The translations under genes and the position numbers were made by a program. A stretch of DNA of 64,000 bases from Coriobacteriaceae bacterium (lineage in GTDB: Bacteria > Actinomycetota > Coriobacteriia > Coriobacteriales > Coriobacteriaceae): assembly GCA_025993015.1 (NCBI GenBank), contig DAJPFV010000001.1, forward strand, positions 744,001 to 808,000, read 5' to 3'. Shown one piece after another: positions 8,667 to 18,841 of the stretch. A model generated the notes under the pieces. The model made no database searches. It was given only the letters and a program-made list of their open reading frames with translations, and had not been told where the DNA came from. Each line of letters begins with the position of its first letter. Position 1 is the first letter of the stretch.

Positions 8667-8863
8667 AGCTCTTTAACCTTGCCCTTAAATGCGACGATGG
8701 CGATAATCGCGATCACCACGAGCACGCCGACCAAGATGGCATACTCGGTGGTACCCTGTGCACTCTCCTCCTGCAGTAGCTCCTTGGCGCGTTGACGAAC
8801 ATGTGCCGCCCGGCAAAACGCCCAGCCCTGGACCTTGCCAGCAGCGTCAGTCATCGTGTTCAT
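8630..8863 (-). CDS. flp: Flp-family type IVb pilin
   Basis: A 77-residue major pilin candidate. A basic leader of about 32 residues ends in EESAQGTTEYAILVGVLVVIAIIAIVAF, matching Flp prepilins, which are cut after a Gly and keep a Glu at mature position 5 (G-TTEY here). The hydrophobic helix is followed by a short GKVKELWDAISEGINSL tail. The leader is longer than usual for Flp, so an internal start is possible. It sits directly after tadC with a 10-nt gap. No prepilin peptidase gene is visible in this window. Confidence 0.88.
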   Translation of the reverse strand: MNTMTDAAGKVQGWAFCRAAHVRQRAKELLQEESAQGTTEYAILVGVLVVIAIIAIVAFKGKVKELWDAISEGINSL

Positions 8864-8873
8864 GTATTCCTCC

Positions 8874-9515
8874 CTACATCATCCCGCCTGCTCCCAGCAG
8901 CGGGCCCAATATGGACAGAAGCAACGCCGGCAAGATGAGCGTGCCGGTGGGAATCAGCAGCTTGACGGGCGCACGCTCGATCTCGCGCTCGACCGCAGCG
9001 CGATGAGCCGCACGGATCTCGCGACTTTGAGCGGCCAGCGTCTCGGCAAGTGGGGCACCCAGGGCGAGCGCCTGCCCCACCGTGATGGCAAAGGTCTCGA
9101 GCGCTCGCACGTCCAGGTCGCGCGCGGCGGCCAACAACTCGTCCTCACGCGTGCCCACGCCCACCTGCCACGCCATGCAGGCCCGCTCAAGGCGAAGAGC
9201 CAGCACTGACCGGCGGTTGGCGCAGAAAATCTCAAGCGCCGCATCAAACGAAAGACCGGCCGAAAGACCCAAGCGCACAACATCGATCATCTCGGACACT
9301 TCGCCGAGCGACACTCGCGCCGGGCCGCCCACTCCAACCGCGCCCTTCACTCGCGCGGTCAGGGCATCGACCACTGAGCGACCCGCGGCAGCGACCAGCA
9401 CCGCCTCGCGCTTGCAGGCCCCTGCGATCTTGCGTGCATCCGCCCGATCCAAACCCGTCGCGACAAATACACTCAGGGCGCACAGGCAAGCCGCAACTGC
9501 AACCGGGGCGCTCAT
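8874..9515 (-). CDS. tadC: Tad secretion inner-membrane protein TadC
   Basis: A 213-residue GspF/T2SSF-type inner-membrane platform protein. The cytoplasmic domain carries EMIDVVRLGLSAGLSFDAALE and GAPLAETLAAQSREIRAAHR. A C-terminal membrane hairpin (LIPTGTLILPALLLSILGPLL) completes the family layout, and an N-terminal helix starts SAPVAVAACLCALSVFVA. I choose the ATG at 9513-9515, which overlaps the tadB stop by 4 nt (ATGA). With TadB it should form the inner-membrane complex driven by TadA. Confidence 0.88.
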   Translation of the reverse strand: MSAPVAVAACLCALSVFVATGLDRADARKIAGACKREAVLVAAAGRSVVDALTARVKGAVGVGGPARVSLGEVSEMIDVVRLGLSAGLSFDAALEIFCANRRSVLALRLERACMAWQVGVGTREDELLAAARDLDVRALETFAITVGQALALGAPLAETLAAQSREIRAAHRAAVEREIERAPVKLLIPTGTLILPALLLSILGPLLGAGGMM

Positions 9516-10438
9516 AGCTCCACCCGCATAATGCGTCGGATAACCACCAGGGCAACGGCATTGAGGGCAAGACCCAGCACCACAGCGCCCACGCCGGCAG
9601 GCGTCGCAAGACCGCGACGAAAATCTGCCGAAAGCAGCGCCAACACCGCGCACATGCCCGCCGGCATCGCCGCGACCATATGCGCAGACATGCGAGCCTG
9701 CGACGTCTTGACATCCAGGCGGCGCTTGAGCTCAATGCGCTCCCCCACCATGCTCGACGCCTCGGACAGTAAGTCGGCAAGCGGAGCACCGGTGCGCTGA
9801 GACACCTTAAGCGCCAAGGTCACAAGCGAAAGGCCGGGAGCGTCGATGCGCACGAGCAAGTCATCGAGCGCGTCGGTCGCCGAGATACCGCAATCGATCG
9901 CCGCCGCCACCCGCAAAAACTCGGTATGCACCGGTTCTTGCGCATGAGCGCCCACAAAGCGCATGCCCTGGGCCAGCGAATGTCCCGAGGCAAGCGACAT
10001 GGAAAGTGCGGTAAACGCCTCGGGCATTGCCTCTTCTGCATCGTGTTGCTCGCGCCGGCTCTCAAAGCCATCCCGAGCGGCGCCAGCGGCAATCGGAGCA
10101 ACAAGTCCCAAGGCAAACCCGAGGGGCGATAACGACACCATCGTTAGTAAAACGCAGCAGACACCGCTCGATAGCAGTAGAAATGCCAAACGCCCCGAAG
10201 CATCTTCGATCACGAGGCCAAGGCGATGCGCCGGAGCCAGCGATGTCCACGAACGGGCGATCTTTTTCAGCAGATCGTTTTCCACCAGCTCACGCGGCAG
10301 CCTCTCTGCCACCGTCTCGAGCGCCTGACGCGCCAGCTCCGCCGGCGGCACCTGCGGCACACGAGGTTCCGCCCCGCACGCCGTCGCAACAGAAAACCCT
10401 GCCAAACCCCCTACGACGAGGGGCACAGCGACCTCCAT
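9512..10438 (-). CDS. tadB: Tad secretion inner-membrane protein TadB
   Basis: A 308-residue T2SSF-domain protein. The cytoplasmic core has MPEAFTALSMSLASGHSLAQGMRFV and RTGAPLADLLSEASSMVGERIELKRRLDVKTSQARMSA, the classical TadB motif. Membrane helices lie near residues 84-125 and at the C-terminus. The ATG at 10436-10438 has AGGAGG 7 nt upstream inside tadA; a GTG at 10424-10426 with its own GGAGG is an alternative. It overlaps tadA by 28 nt and tadC by 4 nt. Confidence 0.9.
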   Translation of the reverse strand: MEVAVPLVVGGLAGFSVATACGAEPRVPQVPPAELARQALETVAERLPRELVENDLLKKIARSWTSLAPAHRLGLVIEDASGRLAFLLLSSGVCCVLLTMVSLSPLGFALGLVAPIAAGAARDGFESRREQHDAEEAMPEAFTALSMSLASGHSLAQGMRFVGAHAQEPVHTEFLRVAAAIDCGISATDALDDLLVRIDAPGLSLVTLALKVSQRTGAPLADLLSEASSMVGERIELKRRLDVKTSQARMSAHMVAAMPAGMCAVLALLSADFRRGLATPAGVGAVVLGLALNAVALVVIRRIMRVEL

Positions 10439-11739
10439 TCGTCCACCTCCTCTTGTGTGAGCGTCCCCGACCGCAGGCCTTCTGCGATAAACGGCGGCTC
10501 GCGGTCAAGCGTCCAGGTGCGCTCGGCGGCATCGAAAGTCACATAGCGCTCGAGCTCTACGCCGCCCGACGCGGCGCGACGCACCCCCGAATACGAGGAG
10601 ACGAAACGCCTGCCATCGGCGTGGCGCTCGGACATCACGATGCCGTCGAGCGCCATGGCAATCTGCTCCTCGATGAGCTCGCTCGGCAGATCGATGCCAT
10701 AACGTGCAAGCAATGTCAGACGCACCACGGTCTCCTGTTCTGAACCCGCATGAAGTGTGGTGAGCGACCCGTCGTGGCCCGTGTTCATGGCCTGCAACAT
10801 GTCGCAGCACTCGGCACCACGCACCTCGCCCACCACGATGCGGTCGGGGCGCATGCGCAGGGCATTAGTTACTAGGTCGCGAATCGTCACCGCACCCTCA
10901 CCCTCAATTGAAGCCTCGCGCGCCTCTAGGCGCACCACGTGCGGATGATGCGCAAACTTGAGCTCGGCAGAGTCCTCGATCGTCACGATGCGCTCGCCGG
11001 TGGAAATCTCGCATGACAACGCGTTGAGCAGGGTGGTCTTACCAGATCCCGTGCCTCCCGCAACCGCCAGGTCCTGTCGCAGCGACACCGCGCACGACAG
11101 CAGCTGCGCATACCAAAGCGGCAGCGACCCCAGCCCCACAAGCTCGTCCAGTGAGCAGATGCGGTCCGAGAACTTTCGGATGGTGAGAATCGGTCCGTCA
11201 ATCGCCACAGGCGGAATCACCGCGTTGACGCGATAGCCCGTTTTGAGGCGGGCGTTGACGATGGGGCTGCGTTCGTCGATACGGCGGCCAAGTGGCGAGA
11301 TGATGCGGTCGATAAGCACACGGATCTGCTCATCATCCTCAAACGCATGCTCGATGGGGTACAAGACGCCACCACGTTCAAAGAAAGCCGAGCGGCAGCC
11401 GTTGATCATGATCTCGGTAACGGTGTCGTCCTCGATGAGCGGCTGCAACGGCCCCAAGCCCACCACGTCATCCAAAATCTCGTCGATGATGGTCTCGCGC
11501 TCGGGCGTCGCGAGATCGGTCGGTTCCTCAACATTGAGCGCCGCCTCCACCGCGGGACGCAATTCCGAGCGGGCAAGTGCCGGGTCGATATAGGCGCTGA
11601 TACGCGCCACTTCGTCGTAACCCATGCGGTCCATCACGGCGCGCTTGGTGCGTCGTTTCACCGCGCGGCGACGCCCCGCATCTACAGGCGCTGCCGCCGC
11701 TGCAGCGCCGGCAGCCTTAATCCTCGTTTGCAGACTCAT
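10411..11739 (-). CDS. tadA: Tad secretion ATPase TadA (CpaF)
   Basis: The hexameric ATPase powering Flp pilus assembly, 442 residues. The N-terminal domain contains ETIIDEILDDVVGLGPLQPL and TEIMINGC. The Walker A is AGGTGSGKTT (about residues 220-230), followed by the Asp box ERIVTIEDSAEL, a Walker B-like DRIVVGEVRGAE and the His box MNTGHDGSLTTLHA. The C-terminus carries an extra FDAAERTWTLDREPPF beta extension. Its ATG overlaps the stop of tadZ by 4 nt. Confidence 0.95.
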   Translation of the reverse strand: MSLQTRIKAAGAAAAAAPVDAGRRRAVKRRTKRAVMDRMGYDEVARISAYIDPALARSELRPAVEAALNVEEPTDLATPERETIIDEILDDVVGLGPLQPLIEDDTVTEIMINGCRSAFFERGGVLYPIEHAFEDDEQIRVLIDRIISPLGRRIDERSPIVNARLKTGYRVNAVIPPVAIDGPILTIRKFSDRICSLDELVGLGSLPLWYAQLLSCAVSLRQDLAVAGGTGSGKTTLLNALSCEISTGERIVTIEDSAELKFAHHPHVVRLEAREASIEGEGAVTIRDLVTNALRMRPDRIVVGEVRGAECCDMLQAMNTGHDGSLTTLHAGSEQETVVRLTLLARYGIDLPSELIEEQIAMALDGIVMSERHADGRRFVSSYSGVRRAASGGVELERYVTFDAAERTWTLDREPPFIAEGLRSGTLTQEEVDEWRSLCPSS

Positions 11740-13388
11740 CGCTGATCACCCTCGCGCGACCAGGGAAGGCGGATACGCGGGCGCTCGGTACGCGTTGCAC
11801 GGTCGGCGACCATATCGCTCCAAGGGCCGACGGCGCACCCCAGTTCCACGAGCATCTCGCGCGTAGCCTCGCGCACGCTGGTCGCAAAAGCGCTGGTCTG
11901 CCCCACTGCCTCGTCAGCGCGTCCAAACGCCATGAGCGCGGCGAGATCCTGCCCGCCATCGGCGATATGAATCTTGGAGCTCAACGCACAGGCAATCTCA
12001 AAGCGCATGGCGACGTCCTCGTCTGCCCCGCGCGCACCGAACCGGTTGAACACGGCGCTCATGCGCGTGCGCGGCACACCTACTCGACTTGCCAGTTCAA
12101 TGACGCGCGACGCCGATGTCGCGGACGACACCGCCGCATCGCCAACGACCAGGCAACGGTCGCTCGCCGCCACCGCAGCCGCCACGGCATCGCCCCAAAA
12201 GACCGAGGTATCGATAAAGACCACGTCGGATTCGCGACGCAGGACATCGAGCAGCAGCTCCACCGGACGTGCCATGAGCTCAGCTTGCTCGGGCGCCGCG
12301 ACGGGACCCCAGAGCGTAACGCCCGGGGCGACGCGCATCGATGCGGCCACGATATCCGGCTCGGTGAGCGTGCCCGCCGCCGACGGCTCGATAAGTGCCG
12401 CCATATCGTGCGGAGCATCGACGCCTAACAAGTCGTAAAGGTTTCCAAACATCAGGTCCAGGTCGAGCACGGCGGCACGCAAGCCCAACAGCGACGATGT
12501 GTGTGCCATGGTGGCAACGATCGTCGACTTGCCGCAACCGCCCGAACCCGAAATGGCGCAGATGACCGGAGCTCGATGCGGCGAAGCGGCAGCGTCTGCC
12601 GGCGGCATCGGAGGCGGCGGGGCGGGCGTCGGTGACAGCGTCCCCGTCTCCCCCGCCGCAACTACACGCTGCGTCCAAGCCGGCATGGCGGCTTGTTCGG
12701 TCTGCGAGGCAGGCTCGTTCTGCGCAATCTGCTCATGCTGCATCAGCGACAACTCGCCGCACCCGGCAAAGCCCTCAACTTCGTCGAGTTCATCCGCCAG
12801 ATTCACGCCGCGCACGTATCCCATATCTACAGCCGGGGAGTCGCCAGCATGCTGCGCCGGTCCTCCAGCGTCATCGTATACAAGGGGGTTCCGGGGGCGC
12901 CGACCATGCTCGGCTTCCGCTTTTCCATAATCATCAACACGCGGGCCTCTTGTAGCGCGAGGCGCCCCGGGTTCCCTATCAACAAAAGCATCGGGCTCAA
13001 TCGTCATGCGCCGATCGGAATCAACCGCTCCCTCGCCCGCTCGCCCGTTGCCGCATATACTGTGCGCAGCGATGACCTCGGTCGCCCCTGCGCGAAACAG
13101 CCCCTCGATATCCGACGGATCGAGTGCTTCTATCAACACGACCACGCGACTCACGCGGCCTTCGGCCGTCAGGCGCGCAACAGTCTTGCGCACATCTTCG
13201 GTATCAAACAGAGACGCCGCGATGATGGCAGCTCCGCGGCGCGACGGAAACGCCCGCGCCATGGAAACCAGCCCGTCCAGGTCACCCACGCGAAGCACCT
13301 GTGCACCCGTATCACGGCCCTCGACTTCCCGCTGCAACAGCCCGTAATCGCCGCACGCGCAGCACGCAAGCCAGATCGCCTTCATCAC
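11736..13388 (-). CDS. tadZ: TadZ/CpaE-like pilus localisation ATPase
   Basis: A 550-residue protein in three parts: an atypical receiver-like N-terminal domain (about 1-110), a low-complexity Pro/Ala and acidic linker (about 120-280) and a MinD/ParA-type ATPase. The deviant Walker A is GSGGCGKST, followed by AVLDLDLMFGNLYDLLG and DVVFIDTSVFW. CpaE/TadZ proteins place the pilus apparatus at the pole. The linker, longer than in most homologues, contains PTPAPPPPMPP. It overlaps the cpaB stop and the tadA start by 4 nt each. Confidence 0.88.
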   Translation of the reverse strand: MMKAIWLACCACGDYGLLQREVEGRDTGAQVLRVGDLDGLVSMARAFPSRRGAAIIAASLFDTEDVRKTVARLTAEGRVSRVVVLIEALDPSDIEGLFRAGATEVIAAHSICGNGRAGEGAVDSDRRMTIEPDAFVDREPGAPRATRGPRVDDYGKAEAEHGRRPRNPLVYDDAGGPAQHAGDSPAVDMGYVRGVNLADELDEVEGFAGCGELSLMQHEQIAQNEPASQTEQAAMPAWTQRVVAAGETGTLSPTPAPPPPMPPADAAASPHRAPVICAISGSGGCGKSTIVATMAHTSSLLGLRAAVLDLDLMFGNLYDLLGVDAPHDMAALIEPSAAGTLTEPDIVAASMRVAPGVTLWGPVAAPEQAELMARPVELLLDVLRRESDVVFIDTSVFWGDAVAAAVAASDRCLVVGDAAVSSATSASRVIELASRVGVPRTRMSAVFNRFGARGADEDVAMRFEIACALSSKIHIADGGQDLAALMAFGRADEAVGQTSAFATSVREATREMLVELGCAVGPWSDMVADRATRTERPRIRLPWSREGDQR

Positions 13389-14044
13389 TCGTCGCCTCCG
13401 CTCTTTTTGCCGCGCGCCGTGGCGGGAATCGTCAAGCTGACCGTTCCCTTGCCCGAGGCTCCCAGCAGTTCCTTGACGTCTTCGGGGTCAGCCGCCAGCG
13501 TCACCCATTCGATCTTGCCCTCGCGCGTGGCACCGGAATCCTCACTGGTATCGATCACGTACGCGCCGCACAGTCGATCGGTTACGCCGTCTTTTTGCAC
13601 ATACACATCCACGTAGCTGCCCACGCCCGTAGCACCGCCGACCGAGTGCTCGGCATCGACCGCCACCGAAACGGCGACCTTGCCCTTAGGCACCTCGAGC
13701 TTGTGGCTCTCGGCCTTGGTGTAGACATTGCAGATCACGGCGTTTTTGGGAATACGCGAAGTCGTCACGTCGCCGCGCACCTGGCGCAGCTCGGTCGCCG
13801 CGTCACGCGGCAGCAGACTCGTCAGCCATTCCTGGGTTATGACATTGGTCTCATCGAGGGTCTCGCCCACATCGATATCGCGCGCCGCGACGCATACCTC
13901 GGCGCGATCGCCACCGTACTTGGCCAAGGTCTCAGCCTGGACCTGTTCGGCTTGCGAGCGAATCGACGAGCCGTAAACCATGCAGAGCAGCGCAGCGAGC
14001 ACGCCCGCGACCAGACTGATGGCGATGCGCTTGCTCTTGTTCAC
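13385..14044 (-). CDS. cpaB: Flp pilus assembly protein CpaB/RcpC
   Basis: A 219-residue protein with an N-terminal membrane anchor (RIAISLVAGVLAALLCMVYG) and a SAF domain: VCVAARDIDVGETLDETNV, SRIPKNAVICNVY, then KVAVSVAVDAEHSVGGATGVGSYVDVYV. RcpC/CpaB proteins act in the periplasm or wall during Flp assembly. I favour the GTG at 14042-14044 because AGAGGAG lies 5 nt upstream; the ATG 15 nt earlier has no ribosome site. It is the first gene of the Tad operon. The 200 bp upstream contain a TTGACA hexamer but no convincing -10. Confidence 0.82.
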   Translation of the reverse strand: MNKSKRIAISLVAGVLAALLCMVYGSSIRSQAEQVQAETLAKYGGDRAEVCVAARDIDVGETLDETNVITQEWLTSLLPRDAATELRQVRGDVTTSRIPKNAVICNVYTKAESHKLEVPKGKVAVSVAVDAEHSVGGATGVGSYVDVYVQKDGVTDRLCGAYVIDTSEDSGATREGKIEWVTLAADPEDVKELLGASGKGTVSLTIPATARGKKSGGDE

Positions 14045-14243
14045 GGCCGCTCCTCTCATGGCAGTGCCGGGCGAATGCCCGTACCACCATTGTCTGGGTG
14101 GTCAGAGTGCAAAGCGGCGCAATCGCGATCTCGGTTTTCGATGTCAAACCAATCGCTGACCAAAAACTAACCAGCCCGTCAAGCTCGTGGCAAGGTTTTG
14201 GTCAGCACGTCAGCAAACTGCATGTTTCGAGGCTTTTTCGCAG

Positions 14244-14279
14244 CAAAAAAGCCGTCTCCCGAACAGTTGGAAGACGGCT
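14244..14279 (-). terminator. intrinsic terminator of rsgA
   Basis: Minus strand: AGCCGTCTTCC pairs with GGGAGACGGCT around an 8-nt loop and is followed by TTTTTTGC. It separates rsgA from the Tad operon. Confidence 0.9.
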
Positions 14280-14296
14280 GTCATAGGAAAAATCAA

Positions 14297-15481
14297 TTAC
14301 AGGTGGACATCGGGATCGAGCATTTGAGCACTCACGCGCATGGATGACGCCAGGTTTTGGAACGTTTCCAAACGCAGGCTGTCGATCTGCCCGGCGTCCT
14401 CGGCCTCGCGAACGGCACAACCCGGCTCATGGGTATGCGTGCAATCGCCAAACCGGCACGCGCGCGATGCCTCGACAATCTCGGGGAAGGCGCGCGCCAG
14501 ACCCCGCTCGTGACCCACGAGCGGTAAGCTGCGCAGGCCCGGGGCATCGGCGATCACGCCGGCGTCGCCCGGCAGTGCCACCATCACGCGCGCGACGGTA
14601 GTGTGACGGCCCTGGTCGTCGCGTTCGCGCACACCGCCAGTCGCCAACGTATCGTGGCCCAGCAGCGCATTGAGCAGCGTCGACTTGCCGGCACCCGACT
14701 CGCCCAGAATCATGGCGCAGCTCCCGGCAGGCACGCAGGAACGAACCTCGTCCAGGCCGCGCCCCTCGGCAGAGGACGTCACGATCACGCGCACGTCCGG
14801 ACCCACCAGGCGGCGCACGCGGTCCAGATCGCGCTCGAGCTCCTCGGCATCGCAGCGATCAGCTTTGGTGAGCACCACCACCGGTTCGGCATCGCAGTCG
14901 AGCGCCAACACCAGCGAGCGCGCCACGCGGTCGAGCAGCACCTCACCGGCACCGAGCGCCTGCACGATTAGCACGCAATCCACGTTGGAGCAGAGCACCT
15001 GACGCTCTCCGCGGGCACGGCCGCGCCAACGCTCAAAGCTCGTACGGCGCGGCAGCACGCACTCAATCACGCCCATATCGTGCCCGGGAGCGCGGCGCAC
15101 CGCCACACGGTCGCCCACGGCAGGCAGCAGGACCTCGTCCTCGCCGCGCGACTTGGCAAACCCCACGGCATGCTCGGCGCGGAAGGTGTCGTCGGCAGTC
15201 GCCACCAGCGGAAACCCGCGATCCAAGCGCACCACGGCGCCAAGCTGCATCTGCTCGGGCTCCTCGGTATGTGCGCAAAAGTCGTCAAATGCCGCCTGCT
15301 GAGCTTCATCGACCGGCAGGTCATCGAACGCCGGAACATCCTGCAGCGCGTCAAGTCCCGGCACGTTTGCCAGCAGCTCCTCGGCAGACGCGGGGGCTTC
15401 GGTCGCGAGCTTCCGACGACGATCGCGCTTAGCCCGCGCCCCCGTCGTCTTTTTCTTCGCCTTAGCCTTCGCCTTGCCCAC
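14297..15481 (-). CDS. rsgA: ribosome small-subunit GTPase RsgA
   Basis: A 394-residue circularly permuted GTPase that checks 30S maturation. G4 (VVVLTKADRC) precedes G1 (GESGAGKST) and G3 (DAPGLRSL). The zinc motif CRFGDCTHTHEPGCAV is near the C-terminus, and an OB-fold region starts around LGAVVRLDRGFPLV. The protein has about 100 extra N-terminal residues, opening with a Lys/Ala-rich stretch, compared with E. coli RsgA. I choose the GTG at 15479-15481, preceded by GGGAGG; the longer frame has no ribosome site. Confidence 0.93.
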   Translation of the reverse strand: MGKAKAKAKKKTTGARAKRDRRRKLATEAPASAEELLANVPGLDALQDVPAFDDLPVDEAQQAAFDDFCAHTEEPEQMQLGAVVRLDRGFPLVATADDTFRAEHAVGFAKSRGEDEVLLPAVGDRVAVRRAPGHDMGVIECVLPRRTSFERWRGRARGERQVLCSNVDCVLIVQALGAGEVLLDRVARSLVLALDCDAEPVVVLTKADRCDAEELERDLDRVRRLVGPDVRVIVTSSAEGRGLDEVRSCVPAGSCAMILGESGAGKSTLLNALLGHDTLATGGVRERDDQGRHTTVARVMVALPGDAGVIADAPGLRSLPLVGHERGLARAFPEIVEASRACRFGDCTHTHEPGCAVREAEDAGQIDSLRLETFQNLASSMRVSAQMLDPDVHL

Positions 15482-15525
15482 AAGCGCCTCCCAGCACCAT
15501 AAATCACAACTGAGCAGGTATTTTA

Positions 15526-15563
15526 AATCAAAAAGAGCTGGCCGGGCAAAGCCCGACCAGCTC
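15526..15563 (-). terminator. intrinsic terminator of the P-type ATPase gene
   Basis: Minus strand GAGCTGG-TCGGGC and GCCCGG-CCAGCTC form a 13-bp stem with a TTT loop, followed by TTTTTGATTTAAAA. Confidence 0.9.
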
Positions 15564-15594
15564 ACAAACTTTTCCTCAGCTTACGGTCCCGAGA

Positions 15595-15712
15595 GGTCAT
15601 CCGAAGGCCCGCCCGCCGGGAGGGGTTTCTTCTGAGCGATCCCGCAGCGCGAAGCGCGAGGACCAGCGAAGAAGAAACCCCGCAGGCGGTCGGGCCGGTG
15701 GGAAGGATGGCC
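15595..15712. repeat. 118-nt long palindrome after the P-type ATPase
   Basis: An imperfect inverted repeat. GGTCATCC pairs with GGATGGCC, GGCCCG with CGGGCC, CCGCC with GGCGG and GGGGTTTCTTC with GAAGAAACCCC, plus an apical GCGCGAAGCGCG element. It lies between the ATPase stop (15720) and its terminator, so it is not itself the terminator. Confidence 0.8.
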
Positions 15713-15719
15713 TTTCGAC

Positions 15720-18401
<2,682 letters not shown>

Positions 18402-18407
18402 ATAGAG

Positions 18408-18470
18408 TCCCCTCCTGGGATTCGGGCCACTCAGCAGATTGATGCCCGATCATAATTCCCAGGAGAAGGG
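18408..18470 (-). promoter_or_regulatory. leader hairpin sequestering the Shine-Dalgarno
   Basis: On the minus strand CTCCTGGGA (18457-18465) pairs with TCCCAGGAG (18412-18420), extended outward by GU and CG pairs. Inside it CGGGC pairs with GCCCG. The 3' arm contains the AGGAGG ribosome site (18411-18416) of the ATPase gene. A second hairpin (ATCAA-CTGCCG with CGGCAG-TTGAT, about 18481-18513) lies just upstream. Confidence 0.6.
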
Positions 18471-18513
18471 CAAGGGCTCATCAAGGCTGCCGTGCTGAGC
18501 GGCAGTTGATAGT

Positions 18514-18748
18514 GGAGCTATGGTACCCCAAAGCAACGCGTCTAGCCAAAACAATCCATTTGGAAATATGGTCCATAAGCAACGGTGCAGACCGTGTGAT
18601 GCTCCATACTGATAAAACGTTTTTTCTTCGGCGCATCATCAAATTGAAATATCGCCCAGATAGCAGCGGTTAGAACGGTTGGTAAAGTTTTTGCATATAC
18701 CGTTTTCCGCAAAAAATGAACTTCTAATTCGGCATACGGTCGATTTTT
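18514..18748. other. AT-rich divergent intergenic region
   Basis: This is the space between the ATPase leader and the pyk promoter. It is distinctly AT-richer than its neighbours and must hold the ATPase promoter on the minus strand. I see no convincing gene; a 79-codon frame on the minus strand has no ribosome site or recognisable protein. Confidence 0.5.
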
Positions 18749-18778
18749 TGGGGTATTCGGACGCCATTTCGTTATAAT
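18749..18778 (+). promoter_or_regulatory. candidate pyk promoter
   Basis: TATAAT at 18773-18778 with a weak -35, TTGGGG at 18749-18754, spacer 18 bp; the start codon is 63 nt downstream. Confidence 0.55.
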
Positions 18779-18841
18779 CAACTCGGTTTTATTTCTTATG
18801 GTTTATCTATCAGCGCAAGACGATGTCAGATGGAGGTCTGA

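Noticed and set aside
18542..18781. 79-codon minus-strand frame upstream of the ATPase
   Set aside because: AT-rich promoter region, no Shine-Dalgarno, no known family.
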